From positions 62,001 to 126,000 of the forward strand of contig JAQWTL010000018.1 in NCBI GenBank assembly GCA_029242715.1: a DNA stretch of 64,000 bases, given 5' to 3'. A model generated the notes under the pieces. That model worked only from the letters and a program-made list of their open reading frames with translations. It was not told where the DNA came from and made no database searches. Each line of letters begins with the position of its first letter. Within the stretch, counting starts at the first letter, position 1. Shown here piece after piece: positions 1 through 7,020 of this stretch. The DNA is from Phycisphaerales bacterium. Lineage in GTDB: Bacteria; Planctomycetota; Phycisphaerae; Phycisphaerales; SM1A02. Both the position numbers and the translations under genes were made by a program.

Positions 1-885
1 CACAACCCCTTCTTCTCGACGGCCGCGATAGGCAGCACTGACGCTGTAACACAAGGATCGCCTTTGTCGAACTTCTGTGAACAGTCGCCCACTGGAGGAT
101 CCCCCAAGGATTCTGACTGCCAGACGTTCAAGAATGGAATCCTCATGTTCAGATCCCGGTCCTGCCCAGCCCATTCCAAGATGAAGTTGAGCTGATTCAC
201 GCATGAGATGCCCTTTGCCGCCCTTTGCATCCTCAATTGCCTCAGGTTCCTTGCGACTGCCACTCCACCCCGCAAGAAGGCCCTCTAAACGCCTGATAAC
301 GGCATCTGGATCCACATTTCCTGCCAGACCAAGCAAACTGCCCCCGGGTACAAATCCCTGTTGCCATGCTGATCTGACTTCCTGCATGGACAGGTTCTGT
401 ATCACATCGAGATATCCATAGTTGCTTCTATTAAATGGAGCCCTGTTATGCCTTCTTCGAACATGAAGCATGACCTCATGCTGTGGTTCATCCTCCAAAG
501 ACTCAATTGATTGTTCTGCGAGACTTTGGCACGCGCCCAGAGAAGCTTCAGGCAATTCTGCCGCCCGAATCACGTCTGTGAATAGCGCCAAGGACGTTTC
601 CAAGTGTTTTCCCAACGCGCTACCAACAAGCCAGGCATGTCGCTGAGATATTCCACTATCCCGTTCGAGCCCGATCCGATCCATGTCTTCGCTCAACTGA
701 CGACTATCACGGCCTCCTGCTCCACGAAGCAGCATTTCACTCAGGATAGTGCTGATTCCCATCCTCTCAACAGGGTCATAAGCCGTTCCAGCAGGCGTTA
801 ACCAGTGAATTGAGCACGATTCGACCGATGTGATTGGCTCAACAAGGACAGTGAGGCCACAGTCCAACACGCGTGTATGAATCAT
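1..885 (-). CDS. M16 family peptidase-like protein, probably zinc-less subunit (partial)
   Basis: The minus-strand frame opens at ATG 885 behind a GGAG Shine-Dalgarno and runs off the left edge without a stop (295 codons seen). The N-terminal half follows the M16 (insulinase/processing peptidase) fold. The segment LGGSSSGRLFTEVRQRRSLC followed by YSVSA matches the conserved R/Y motif of the M16 C-lobe. At the place of the HxxEH zinc motif the sequence reads TILSEMLLRG, so both His and the Glu appear to be missing. This is how the inactive partner subunit of heterodimeric M16 peptidases looks; an active HxxEH partner would be expected next door, outside the window. The family call is confident, the inactivity is an inference from alignment by eye. 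Confidence 0.85.
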   Translation of the reverse strand, partial: MIHTRVLDCGLTVLVEPITSVESCSIHWLTPAGTAYDPVERMGISTILSEMLLRGAGGRDSRQLSEDMDRIGLERDSGISQRHAWLVGSALGKHLETSLALFTDVIRAAELPEASLGACQSLAEQSIESLEDEPQHEVMLHVRRRHNRAPFNRSNYGYLDVIQNLSMQEVRSAWQQGFVPGGSLLGLAGNVDPDAVIRRLEGLLAGWSGSRKEPEAIEDAKGGKGHLMRESAQLHLGMGWAGPGSEHEDSILERLAVRILGGSSSGRLFTEVRQRRSLCYSVSAAYRGRREEGVV

Positions 886-1131
886 CTGGTTACTCCTCAA
901 TCCTCTAGCAGTTGCGGGGTGAGGATAACGAGTTACCGCAGGTATTCAGGCCGCTGATACTCATAACGAACTGTTTCTTTGACCCCTAAACAACACTTAC
1001 TAACAATAAAATGTGTAAAGACTCTTTCATGTCCGGTCCGATACGGGTACAACACTCGGAGAGCGTTCCGCCTTAGGGCCTAGTTGCGCCCGCATTACTC
1101 CGACAATGACGCGGAATTAGGAGGTCAACAA
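886..1131. promoter_or_regulatory. Divergent intergenic region upstream of the histone-like gene
   Basis: This stretch separates the minus-strand M16 gene from the plus-strand KKATR repeat gene and must hold both promoters. On the plus strand TTGACC (near 980) lies upstream of an AT-rich run. Further down, TAAA (1016-1019) is followed by TCCGATAC (1037-1044), reminiscent of the sigma-28 elements TAAA and GCCGATAA, but the 17-base gap is two longer than the usual 15. An AGGAGG Shine-Dalgarno (1119-1124) precedes ATG 1132. None of the promoter elements is a strong match. Confidence 0.35.
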
Positions 1132-1620
1132 ATGGCCAAGAAACGCGCCACGAAGAAGAAGGCTACTCGCAGGAAAGCCACTCGTAAGAAGGCTACCCGC
1201 AAGAAAGCCACCCGTAAGAAGGCTACTCGCAAGAAGGCTACTCGAAAGAAAGCCACTCGCAAGAAAGCCACCCGTAAGAAGGCTACTCGCAAGAAGGCTA
1301 CTCGAAAGAAAGCCACTCGCAAGAAAGCCACTCGTAAGAAGGCTACTCGCAAGAAGGCTACTCGAAAGAAAGCCACTCGCAAGAAAGCCACTCGTAAGAA
1401 GGCCACTCGCAGGAAGAAAGCTACCCGCAAGAAGGCCACTCGTAAGAAGGCTACTCGCAAGAAGGCTACTCGCAAGAAGGCTACTCGAAAGAAAGCCACT
1501 CGCAAGAAAGCTACTCGCAAGAAGGCCACTCGCAAGAAAGCTACTCGCAAGAAGGCCACTCGCAAGAAGGCCACTCGCAAGAAAGCCACTCGAAGGAAAG
1601 CTACCCGTCGGCGCCGCTGA
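1132..1620 (+). CDS. Histone H1/Hc2-like lysine-arginine repeat protein
   Basis: The protein has 162 residues: MAKKRATK, then 30 pentapeptides, nearly all KKATR with two RKATR, one extra Arg between units, and a terminal RRR. It is extremely basic, with no hydrophobic core, so it should be disordered and bind DNA or RNA along the backbone. Similar Lys/Arg/Ala repeat proteins are chlamydial Hc2 (nucleoid condensation) and bacterial H1-like/AlgP tails. ATG 1132 was chosen over an upstream in-frame TTG at 1084 because AGGAGG lies just ahead of it. A strong terminator follows, so it is probably monocistronic. Role as a nucleoid-associated protein is inferred from composition only. Confidence 0.85.
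   Translation: MAKKRATKKKATRRKATRKKATRKKATRKKATRKKATRKKATRKKATRKKATRKKATRKKATRKKATRKKATRKKATRKKATRKKATRKKATRRKKATRKKATRKKATRKKATRKKATRKKATRKKATRKKATRKKATRKKATRKKATRKKATRRKATRRRR
1156..1608 (+). repeat. 15-bp tandem repeat with 60-bp higher-order period
   Basis: The coding DNA of the histone-like gene consists of 30 tandem 15-bp units of the type AAGAAGGCTACTCGC, varied at third positions. Lines starting at 1201 and 1261 are identical over 60 bp, and the block at 1321 differs from them by one base. The array therefore grew at least partly by duplication of four-unit blocks. An inserted CGC/AGG-type Arg codon near 1410 breaks the five-residue register once without shifting the frame. The array is prone to length change and to assembly collapse. 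Confidence 0.95.
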
Positions 1621-1701
1621 GCCGTTCAAGCTCTCCAGGACACGTGCTCCAGGACTGTGGAACGCTCAGGAGCAAGGACGGGTGTCCGATCGAACAAGTC
1701 T

Positions 1702-1736
1702 GAAGGCCGGCCCTCGGGTCGGCCTTCTGGCTTTTT
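1702..1736 (+). terminator. Rho-independent terminator after the histone-like gene
   Basis: GAAGGCCG at 1702-1709 pairs with CGGCCTTC at 1720-1727, extended inward by a G-T pair and CCC/GGG around a TC loop. A run of five T at 1732-1736 follows. It lies about 80 bases after the stop of the repeat gene and before the ferredoxin gene. Confidence 0.8.
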
Positions 1737-1877
1737 GAAGAACTTGGCATTCCATCCAGGCATCGAAGTGCCGAATTTCATAGAAGACTGCCGATGACTG
1801 TGGGGCCGCTTTGCCCTAAAATGACCTGGTTGCCCAGGCCCCTTGTCACTTGTCACTTGTCACATGAGATTCAAGCC

Positions 1878-2144
1878 ATGACCCACATCATTGCTGAGCC
1901 CTGTGTTGGAACCAAAGACACTGCATGTGTAGATGTCTGCCCTGTTGATTGCATTCACCCGACCAAGGACGAGAGCACCTATGAAGAATTCAAAATGCTC
2001 TATATCGATCCTGAGACCTGCATTGATTGCGGTCTGTGCGTAGATGAATGCCCCGTCCAGGCAATCTTCCCTGAAGAAGATCTGCCGGAGGAATGGCAGA
2101 AGTACATAAAGATCAATGCCGACTGGTATACCGAGAACGAATAG
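1878..2144 (+). CDS. fdxA: 7Fe (3Fe-4S/4Fe-4S) ferredoxin, FdxA type
   Basis: A soluble electron carrier of 88 residues. The N-terminal cluster motif has Cys9, Cys17, Cys21 and Cys25 (CVGTKDTACVDVCPVDC). It lacks the second Cys of the canonical CxxC, as in seven-iron ferredoxins where this half binds a 3Fe-4S cluster. The second motif, CIDCGLCVDECP (Cys48, 51, 54, 58), is a complete 4Fe-4S ligand set. The acidic C-terminus matches the FdxA family. Start ATG 1878 gives the family N-terminus MTHII; an upstream in-frame start at 1794 would add 28 residues unlike the family. Its redox partner is not evident from the neighbourhood. Confidence 0.93.
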   Translation: MTHIIAEPCVGTKDTACVDVCPVDCIHPTKDESTYEEFKMLYIDPETCIDCGLCVDECPVQAIFPEEDLPEEWQKYIKINADWYTENE

Positions 2145-2195
2145 CAGTCTCCAGGTCGAATTTAAACTGATGCCCGGCTTTGGTTCCAGATGAAC

Positions 2196-2591
2196 CTAGG
2201 CGGCATCCTCGCTGACTTTTTCCAGCCCACTGGGAGAATCGGCTCGCTCAGTCCAATCCTCCGTCTTGCTGCCAAGAGTCAGTTCACTTGGAAGCGTCTT
2301 CCGATATCCCAGCCTCCTGATGACTTCAAGGACATCTGTCCAAGTCGGGAAGGTCTTTCCATTCACCCGCTTGAAGGCATCTATGGCTTGGACGAAGAGA
2401 AACTGCTCCGCTGTCATCTCGCCTTCTTCAGCCGATCGGAGGAAATCGCTTCGGCGGCGGCCTGGCCCCCTGCGACGTTCCAGGTTGGTATCCGAAGGAT
2501 GTTGATTGGTGTCACGGCGGTTCAGGCCACTGCGACGGTCTACGACATTCAAGGATTGAGGGCCCTTTGAATCGTTGCTTTGGTCTTTCAT
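2196..2591 (-). CDS. Conserved planctomycete hypothetical protein, Arg-rich N-terminus
   Basis: A cytosolic protein of 131 residues with two Arg-rich patches near the N-terminus (DRRSGLNRR and ERRRGPGRRR). A compact domain follows, with AIDAFKRVNGKTFPTWTDVL and EVIRRLGYRK. I associate this pattern with a short protein conserved in Planctomycetota, but no function is known to me. ATG 2591 is preceded by AAAGG at modest distance; GTG 2609 in the same frame is an alternative start. The basic patches suggest nucleic-acid contact, which is only an inference. It converges with the ferredoxin gene. Confidence 0.75.
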   Translation of the reverse strand: MKDQSNDSKGPQSLNVVDRRSGLNRRDTNQHPSDTNLERRRGPGRRRSDFLRSAEEGEMTAEQFLFVQAIDAFKRVNGKTFPTWTDVLEVIRRLGYRKTLPSELTLGSKTEDWTERADSPSGLEKVSEDAA

Positions 2592-2756
2592 GATGTTCTT
2601 GCCTTTCACGGCAGCCGATGCCGATCCTGAGTTCGGCTTCGCCCGCTAGGATGATCGTCGGCTGTGTCATACGACCTCTTCAGAGAGACTCTCATCAAGG
2701 CCCATGTGAAATCAGTTTGGCAAGGCTGATACGCCGGAAAAAACCGACTTACCCGC

Positions 2757-3209
2757 ATGACCCCACCTGAAACCAAGCCCGTTGCCCAATCGCCCCGAAG
2801 CTGCAATCCAACTGCAGCCGTATTAGCCTGGGCCTTCCCAGGCCTCGGACATGTCTATCTCGGCCAGCGACAACGCGGTCTTTTGATCATGTTTGGCATC
2901 CTCTTCCTGTTCCTGGTTGGGCTTCTGGTGGGTGGACTCGATGCCGTAGATCTCAAACATGACAAGATCTGGTTTGTGGGACAGGCCTTCAATGGCCCTA
3001 TTGCCTTCATCGCTGATTTCCTGAACCAGGCAATTATCCAAGGAAAACCTGAGGAAGCGAAGCTTCATCTCATTGGTCTTGGCCATGTCAACGCCCTTGG
3101 CACACTCTTCATCACCCTCGGTGGTTTGATGAATCTGATCGTCATCCTGGATGCCCTGTATCCCACCGAATGGGATGATCAGCCCACACGCAGGAAGGGG
3201 GATCGATGA
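2757..3209 (+). CDS. DUF6677-like small integral membrane protein
   Basis: 150 residues. After a 20-residue polar N-terminus comes AWAFPGLGHVYLGQRQRG, the TM2-like signature of proteins with short paired membrane helices. A hydrophobic segment (about 43-62) follows, then a loop and a second hydrophobic segment near 108-132. It resembles the planctomycete family I know as DUF6677; the function is unknown. The stop overlaps the start of the next gene by four bases (ATGA), so the two membrane proteins are probably translated together. Confidence 0.75.
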   Translation: MTPPETKPVAQSPRSCNPTAAVLAWAFPGLGHVYLGQRQRGLLIMFGILFLFLVGLLVGGLDAVDLKHDKIWFVGQAFNGPIAFIADFLNQAIIQGKPEEAKLHLIGLGHVNALGTLFITLGGLMNLIVILDALYPTEWDDQPTRRKGDR

Positions 3210-3451
3210 ACTTCCTGGCCTGGATCCCTTTCCTTGAGCCCATCAACTGGTTTCATACGTGGTGGTATGTGTTGCTGATTCCTTTGGCGTTTGGACTCTC
3301 CGTGGTCTACAAGGCCATCCGAGTTCCAAACCTGAGGAATTACTGGTGGCAGGTTGGTCTGATGACTTCCCAGATCGTGCTGGGTGTCATTGCTCTGGGA
3401 ATCGTCGTGATACTGTTTGTCCAGTTCGCGATACCAGTCCTGACAAATTGA
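3206..3451 (+). CDS. Small two-helix membrane protein
   Basis: 81 residues with two strongly hydrophobic segments (about 18-38 and 50-78) separated by a short basic loop (KAIRVPNLRN). The ATG overlaps the preceding stop, with AAGGGGG as Shine-Dalgarno. It probably works with the preceding DUF6677-like protein in the inner membrane. I do not recognise a named family. Confidence 0.7.
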   Translation: MNFLAWIPFLEPINWFHTWWYVLLIPLAFGLSVVYKAIRVPNLRNYWWQVGLMTSQIVLGVIALGIVVILFVQFAIPVLTN

Positions 3452-3650
3452 AAATCGGAATGTGAATGGAATTCGAAGGAACTGGAGCCCAAGCGGCTTC
3501 AGGAGGCCTAATCCTTGATCAAAGGCTCTTGGGGGGCCTTATGGGCACATTGGCGAGATTCCGGCATCTTGCCGATGAGTATTGGTTGGGAGCGTGCCAA
3601 GGATGGCGCCTCCCGTGAGAAGAGAGAGACTAGCCAGGGACGGTGCACGC

Positions 3651-4586
3651 ATGAAAACGGCCACGACTGCTCACCCAGGTCGCCCTGTAGCGATCCGGGA
3701 TCAAGCTTCGCCTCGACTATTGACTAAAAGTCCTTCGAGGCATGGACGAGAAAGACAACTCGACACCGGTTCTGACCGTCAGCAGGGGAGCCGGAAACAT
3801 GATCGGGAATACATCACTGAGACCTGGAAGCGTTACAAGTCCGAACCCTCCCTCGAGCTCCGGGATGAACTGGTCGCCCATTACATGGAAAAACATGTTC
3901 GGCTGATTGCTGAACGGTTCCGAACCTCGCTGCCTGCGTCGATTGAAGTTGATGATCTTCTTCAACAGGGCTATCTGGGTCTCATGAGATCCATCGAGCG
4001 ATATGAACTGGATCGTGGAACTCGATTTGAAACCTTCAGTTCGCTGCGTATTATCGGCGCCATGCGAGATTGGCTCCGTGAGCAGGACCATATTCCTCGA
4101 CAGGTCCGGCAACGTTCAAAAGCTGTCGGCGCCGCCATGGAGCGATTTCGCGTGATGCATGGCCGAACACCAGATGCCAGTGAACTGGTTGATCTGCTTG
4201 ATCTTCCCTTTGAGGACGCCCTTGTCAGCATGGCTGCCGCGAGGCCGCCAGCCATGGTGACCTTCAGCACGGTGACCGCCACCTCATCCGGAGATAGTCA
4301 TGAAGGTTCCGAATTAGCAGGAATGGCCGATGGCAACCCCGCCAGCAATCCTCTGCATGACTTGAGCCGTGACGATCTTCGACATTGGTTGACACGTGAA
4401 CTGGAGTGCAGAGATCAGCTCATCGTGGTCCTGTATTACTACGAGAACATGACCATGCGTGAAATCGGGATGGTGATTGGCTGCTCTGAATCCAGGGTCT
4501 CCCAGCGACTGAACTCGATTCTCCTGAGGCTGAGAGCCACATTCTCCTGCCCACGTGCCCGGGTTGAGCTGGAGCCCCTTGATTGA
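3651..4586 (+). CDS. FliA/WhiG-type RNA polymerase sigma factor
   Basis: 311 residues. After a poorly conserved basic N-terminal 60 residues, region 2 is clear: HVRLIAERF, EVDDLLQQGYLGLMRSIERY, then RGTRFETFSSLRIIGAMRDW, the typical FliA region 2.4 pattern. A region 3 segment (IPRQVRQRSKAV) and region 4 helix-turn-helix (MTMREIGMVIGCSESRVSQR) follow. This is the architecture of sigma-28 and sporulation-like sigma factors, without region 1. No flagellar genes are in the window, so its regulon is open. ATG 3651 has AGGGA upstream; an in-frame start at 3582 would add 23 residues. Confidence 0.9.
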   Translation: MKTATTAHPGRPVAIRDQASPRLLTKSPSRHGRERQLDTGSDRQQGSRKHDREYITETWKRYKSEPSLELRDELVAHYMEKHVRLIAERFRTSLPASIEVDDLLQQGYLGLMRSIERYELDRGTRFETFSSLRIIGAMRDWLREQDHIPRQVRQRSKAVGAAMERFRVMHGRTPDASELVDLLDLPFEDALVSMAAARPPAMVTFSTVTATSSGDSHEGSELAGMADGNPASNPLHDLSRDDLRHWLTRELECRDQLIVVLYYYENMTMREIGMVIGCSESRVSQRLNSILLRLRATFSCPRARVELEPLD

Positions 4587-4652
4587 GTGAGACGTCAGGG
4601 ATTTACGAGGATCCTCAAGCGATGAATTTCGGGTCGCTACACTGGCCTCCTA

Positions 4653-4952
4653 ATGCCAAGCCCAGGAAGAGCCTGTCTGCTGCTTGTCGTGCTGTTACTG
4701 GCATGTGGACTCAACCTCATCTGCATGAGATGGGGGATGAACCGGCCGGAAACGGCCATTCTGACCTTCAACACTGACTGGTATTTTGCCTTGGGCATGC
4801 AAGATGCCGAGCAAGTTGGCCTCTACTCTTCTCCATTCATGGATAAGAAACCCTGGCTAAGCCTGGGCTTCGGCCTGATCCTGCCACTGCTCCTTCTCGG
4901 AGTGGCTGGATACATCCTCGTACGCCCCAGAAAGGCCTCAAGCGAATTCTGA
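4653..4952 (+). CDS. Small hypothetical protein with two membrane segments
   Basis: 99 residues. An N-terminal hydrophobic helix (ACLLLVVLLLACGLNLICM) is followed by about 40 periplasmic-type residues and a second helix (LGFGLILPLLLLGVAGYILV) before a basic tail. This suggests a hairpin membrane protein with both termini in the cytosol. It lies 66 bases after the sigma factor on the same strand. I do not recognise a family. Confidence 0.6.
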   Translation: MPSPGRACLLLVVLLLACGLNLICMRWGMNRPETAILTFNTDWYFALGMQDAEQVGLYSSPFMDKKPWLSLGFGLILPLLLLGVAGYILVRPRKASSEF

Positions 4953-5095
4953 GGTCGGTTTAGCTGTGGATTTAGCCCTGCCCAACCGCATGAGGCGTTG
5001 CCCGGCCATCCAAGAACGGATAACCTCACGGTTTCACCAGGTCGAGCTCGCCCTGATGGTCAACTGGAGAGTTCTCTCCACCAGGAGTCCGTGAT

Positions 5096-5977
5096 ATGGC
5101 CAAGATGTTCTACACAATTGAAGAGGTCTGCGAGAAGCTTGGAAAGAGCACGGAAGAGATCAATGAAATGGTCACCTCCGGGCAGATCCAAGAGTTTCGC
5201 GACGGCGAGAAGCTCATTTTCAAGGTCGAGCAAATCGATCTCCTTACGGAGGCTGATGACAGCGGCATTGATCTTGATCTCTCCGATCAGGATGCCTCAG
5301 GCTCTTCAGAGAGCCTGATCGAGCTCACTGGTTCTTCAACTGGTCTGACTCATGAGCCTCCGCCCAGCTCCGAAACCTCAGCCTCCATGGCCAGTGGTAC
5401 CGGCAGCGGTCTCGCGTTTGACCTGAGCGGATCCGCTTCTGGCGTTTCAGCCTTTGGTGGTGGTGATGACGCTGGCGAAACCCAACTCGGTGATGAACTG
5501 GATGAGGACCTCACGCTGGAGTCCGTTGGCTCTGGTAGTGGGCTTCTTGACCTGACACGAGAATCAGATGACACCTCACTTGGTGCAGAACTCCTGGAAG
5601 AGGTCTACTCCGGTGAAGACGAGTTTGAGCTTCCTGCCAATGCATCGGGCCTCTTTGAAGCAGTCACTCCAGCTGAAAGCAGTGAACCTGGTGGCGCAGC
5701 CGCCTCAGCACCCGCTGCATCGGCTGCTGCTGCTCCCATGATGATGATGGAAGAAGAGTACGACGGGGCTGGTTCAGGCCTTGGTGTGGGCCTCAGCATC
5801 GGTGCACTTGTTGCAATGATCGTCCTGCTCGTGATCCTCGCAGCTGAATTGGAAGGAACGGCATCCGTTCTGACCAACGCAATCGCTGGCAGCCTCTGGA
5901 TCTGGACCGGTGGTCTTGCCGTTGGAGCGATTATTGCTGGTGGCGTCGGCCTGTTCATTGGCCGAGCATCGCAATAG
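5096..5977 (+). CDS. Excisionase-type HTH domain fused to acidic linker and membrane helices
   Basis: 293 residues. Residues 1-55 form a MerR/excisionase-like helix-turn-helix (MFYTIEEVCEKLGKSTEEIN, then QIQEFRDGEKLIFKVEQID). A long acidic Ser/Gly-rich linker (about 56-205) with repeated GSGSGL-like motifs follows. Two transmembrane helices close the protein (about 220-245 and 255-288). AGGAG stands upstream of ATG 5096. Such HTH-plus-membrane proteins recur in Planctomycetota; the HTH may bind DNA or serve as a protein-interaction module facing the cytosol. The function is unknown. Confidence 0.8.
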   Translation: MAKMFYTIEEVCEKLGKSTEEINEMVTSGQIQEFRDGEKLIFKVEQIDLLTEADDSGIDLDLSDQDASGSSESLIELTGSSTGLTHEPPPSSETSASMASGTGSGLAFDLSGSASGVSAFGGGDDAGETQLGDELDEDLTLESVGSGSGLLDLTRESDDTSLGAELLEEVYSGEDEFELPANASGLFEAVTPAESSEPGGAAASAPAASAAAAPMMMMEEEYDGAGSGLGVGLSIGALVAMIVLLVILAAELEGTASVLTNAIAGSLWIWTGGLAVGAIIAGGVGLFIGRASQ

Positions 5978-6015
5978 CACAGGACTTCTGATTACCTGAT
6001 TCAAAGAAGCCGTTC

Positions 6016-6699
6016 ATGAGGCTATCGCATTACGGCATCAGAGAATGGGGTACCGCAATGGGCATCTTTGGTGCCTGTGTTGGCCTTGTCCTGTTCCTCA
6101 ATCCGGTTCTCGCCATCAAGTTGGCCATCCTTGTTCCACTGGGCATCCTGCTTCTGGCAGTGTTTGCCTTCTTCCGCGATCCCCGACGACGCTTGCCCGG
6201 CAACTGGACGTCTGAAATGATGTTCAGCCCCGCAGATGGCGTCATCTCAAGTATCGAACGACATGATCATCATCCCGACCTGGCAGGACCAGGCATCGTC
6301 ATCAGGATCTTCCTGAGCGTGCTGGATGTTCACTTGAACCGTTGGCCATGCAATGGAACTGCCACATTGAACCGACACGTTCCTGGTCGTCACCATGATG
6401 CTCGAAGTGATCGATGCCACATGGAGAATGAGCACAATCTGGTCATGCTTCGAAGGGACGATGGAAAGATGGTCGGGGTCCGCCAGATCGCTGGCCTGAT
6501 CGCCCGCCGCATCGTGTGTCCTGTGAAGATTGATGATCGAGCTGAAGCCGGAAAACGCTACGGCATGATCAAATTCGGTTCCAGCACCGAGTTGATCCTT
6601 CCAGATCCTGGAATGGTGGATGTCCATGTGAAAACAGGGGAGCGTGTTCGTGGCGGTGAAACGCTCCTGGCAACCCTGCCTTCTGATGAGACTAACTAA
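6016..6699 (+). CDS. psd: Phosphatidylserine decarboxylase
   Basis: Converts phosphatidylserine to phosphatidylethanolamine at the inner membrane. The 227-residue proenzyme has an N-terminal membrane hairpin (15-52) and FFRDPRR. It also has SPADGVI (71-77), IFLSVLDVHLNRWP with the conserved His106, and the self-cleavage site KFGSSTELILP, where Ser189 would become the pyruvoyl group. The short length and GSS site fit the PSD-A class of non-enteric bacteria. No phosphatidylserine synthase is next to it in this window. It converges with the small gene at 6716. Confidence 0.93.
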   Translation: MRLSHYGIREWGTAMGIFGACVGLVLFLNPVLAIKLAILVPLGILLLAVFAFFRDPRRRLPGNWTSEMMFSPADGVISSIERHDHHPDLAGPGIVIRIFLSVLDVHLNRWPCNGTATLNRHVPGRHHDARSDRCHMENEHNLVMLRRDDGKMVGVRQIAGLIARRIVCPVKIDDRAEAGKRYGMIKFGSSTELILPDPGMVDVHVKTGERVRGGETLLATLPSDETN

Positions 6700-6715
6700 G
6701 CAGGCTTGATCGCAA

Positions 6716-6979
6716 TCAGGCCGTCACGTCAACCTTGCGAACACCCACAGGTTGGCCATCCGTCTGACGCCGCTGATGCTCCTGGCGTGACTGCTCCGAA
6801 GTGTTCTCAGGTATCCAGTGAACGGCGTCGGAAAGTTCCACTCCGTCGACACTTCGCTCCTGGTTCCTGGCTGGTTCATCCTGCATGGCACGATGGCGAT
6901 TTCGGCTGCGGCTGGCGAACTGAGTCGCTTCCGCAGCCAACGCTGCTGATGCCTGGATGAAACCGGTGATCAGGCCCAT
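6716..6979 (-). CDS. Small conserved hypothetical protein downstream of metG
   Basis: 87 residues, no membrane segment apart from a weakly hydrophobic start (MGLITGFIQASAAL). A charged, Gln/Arg-rich body follows and the protein ends VGVRKVDVTA. It lies 41 bases after metG on the same strand and probably shares its transcript. The pattern VDGVELSDAV in mid-protein looks like a short planctomycete family, but I cannot name it. No clear Shine-Dalgarno is visible. Confidence 0.6.
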   Translation of the reverse strand: MGLITGFIQASAALAAEATQFASRSRNRHRAMQDEPARNQERSVDGVELSDAVHWIPENTSEQSRQEHQRRQTDGQPVGVRKVDVTA

Positions 6980-7020
6980 ATCAACTCTATCGGCCTGATT
7001 TGCTCCGACGCCATGATTTC

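Noticed and set aside
1156-1608. Regularly repeated DNA that could be mistaken for a CRISPR array
   Set aside because: The units are contiguous without spacers and keep one reading frame.
1117-1629. Long minus-strand frames opposite the KKATR gene
   Set aside because: They are by-products of the 15-bp repeat (SSSLLAS and FLRVA repeats) with no start signal; the plus strand has AGGAGG and a terminator.
6703-6722. Imperfect GCTTGAT/ATCAGGC hairpin between psd and the convergent small gene
   Set aside because: Short stem with wobble pair and no T-run; not convincing as a terminator.
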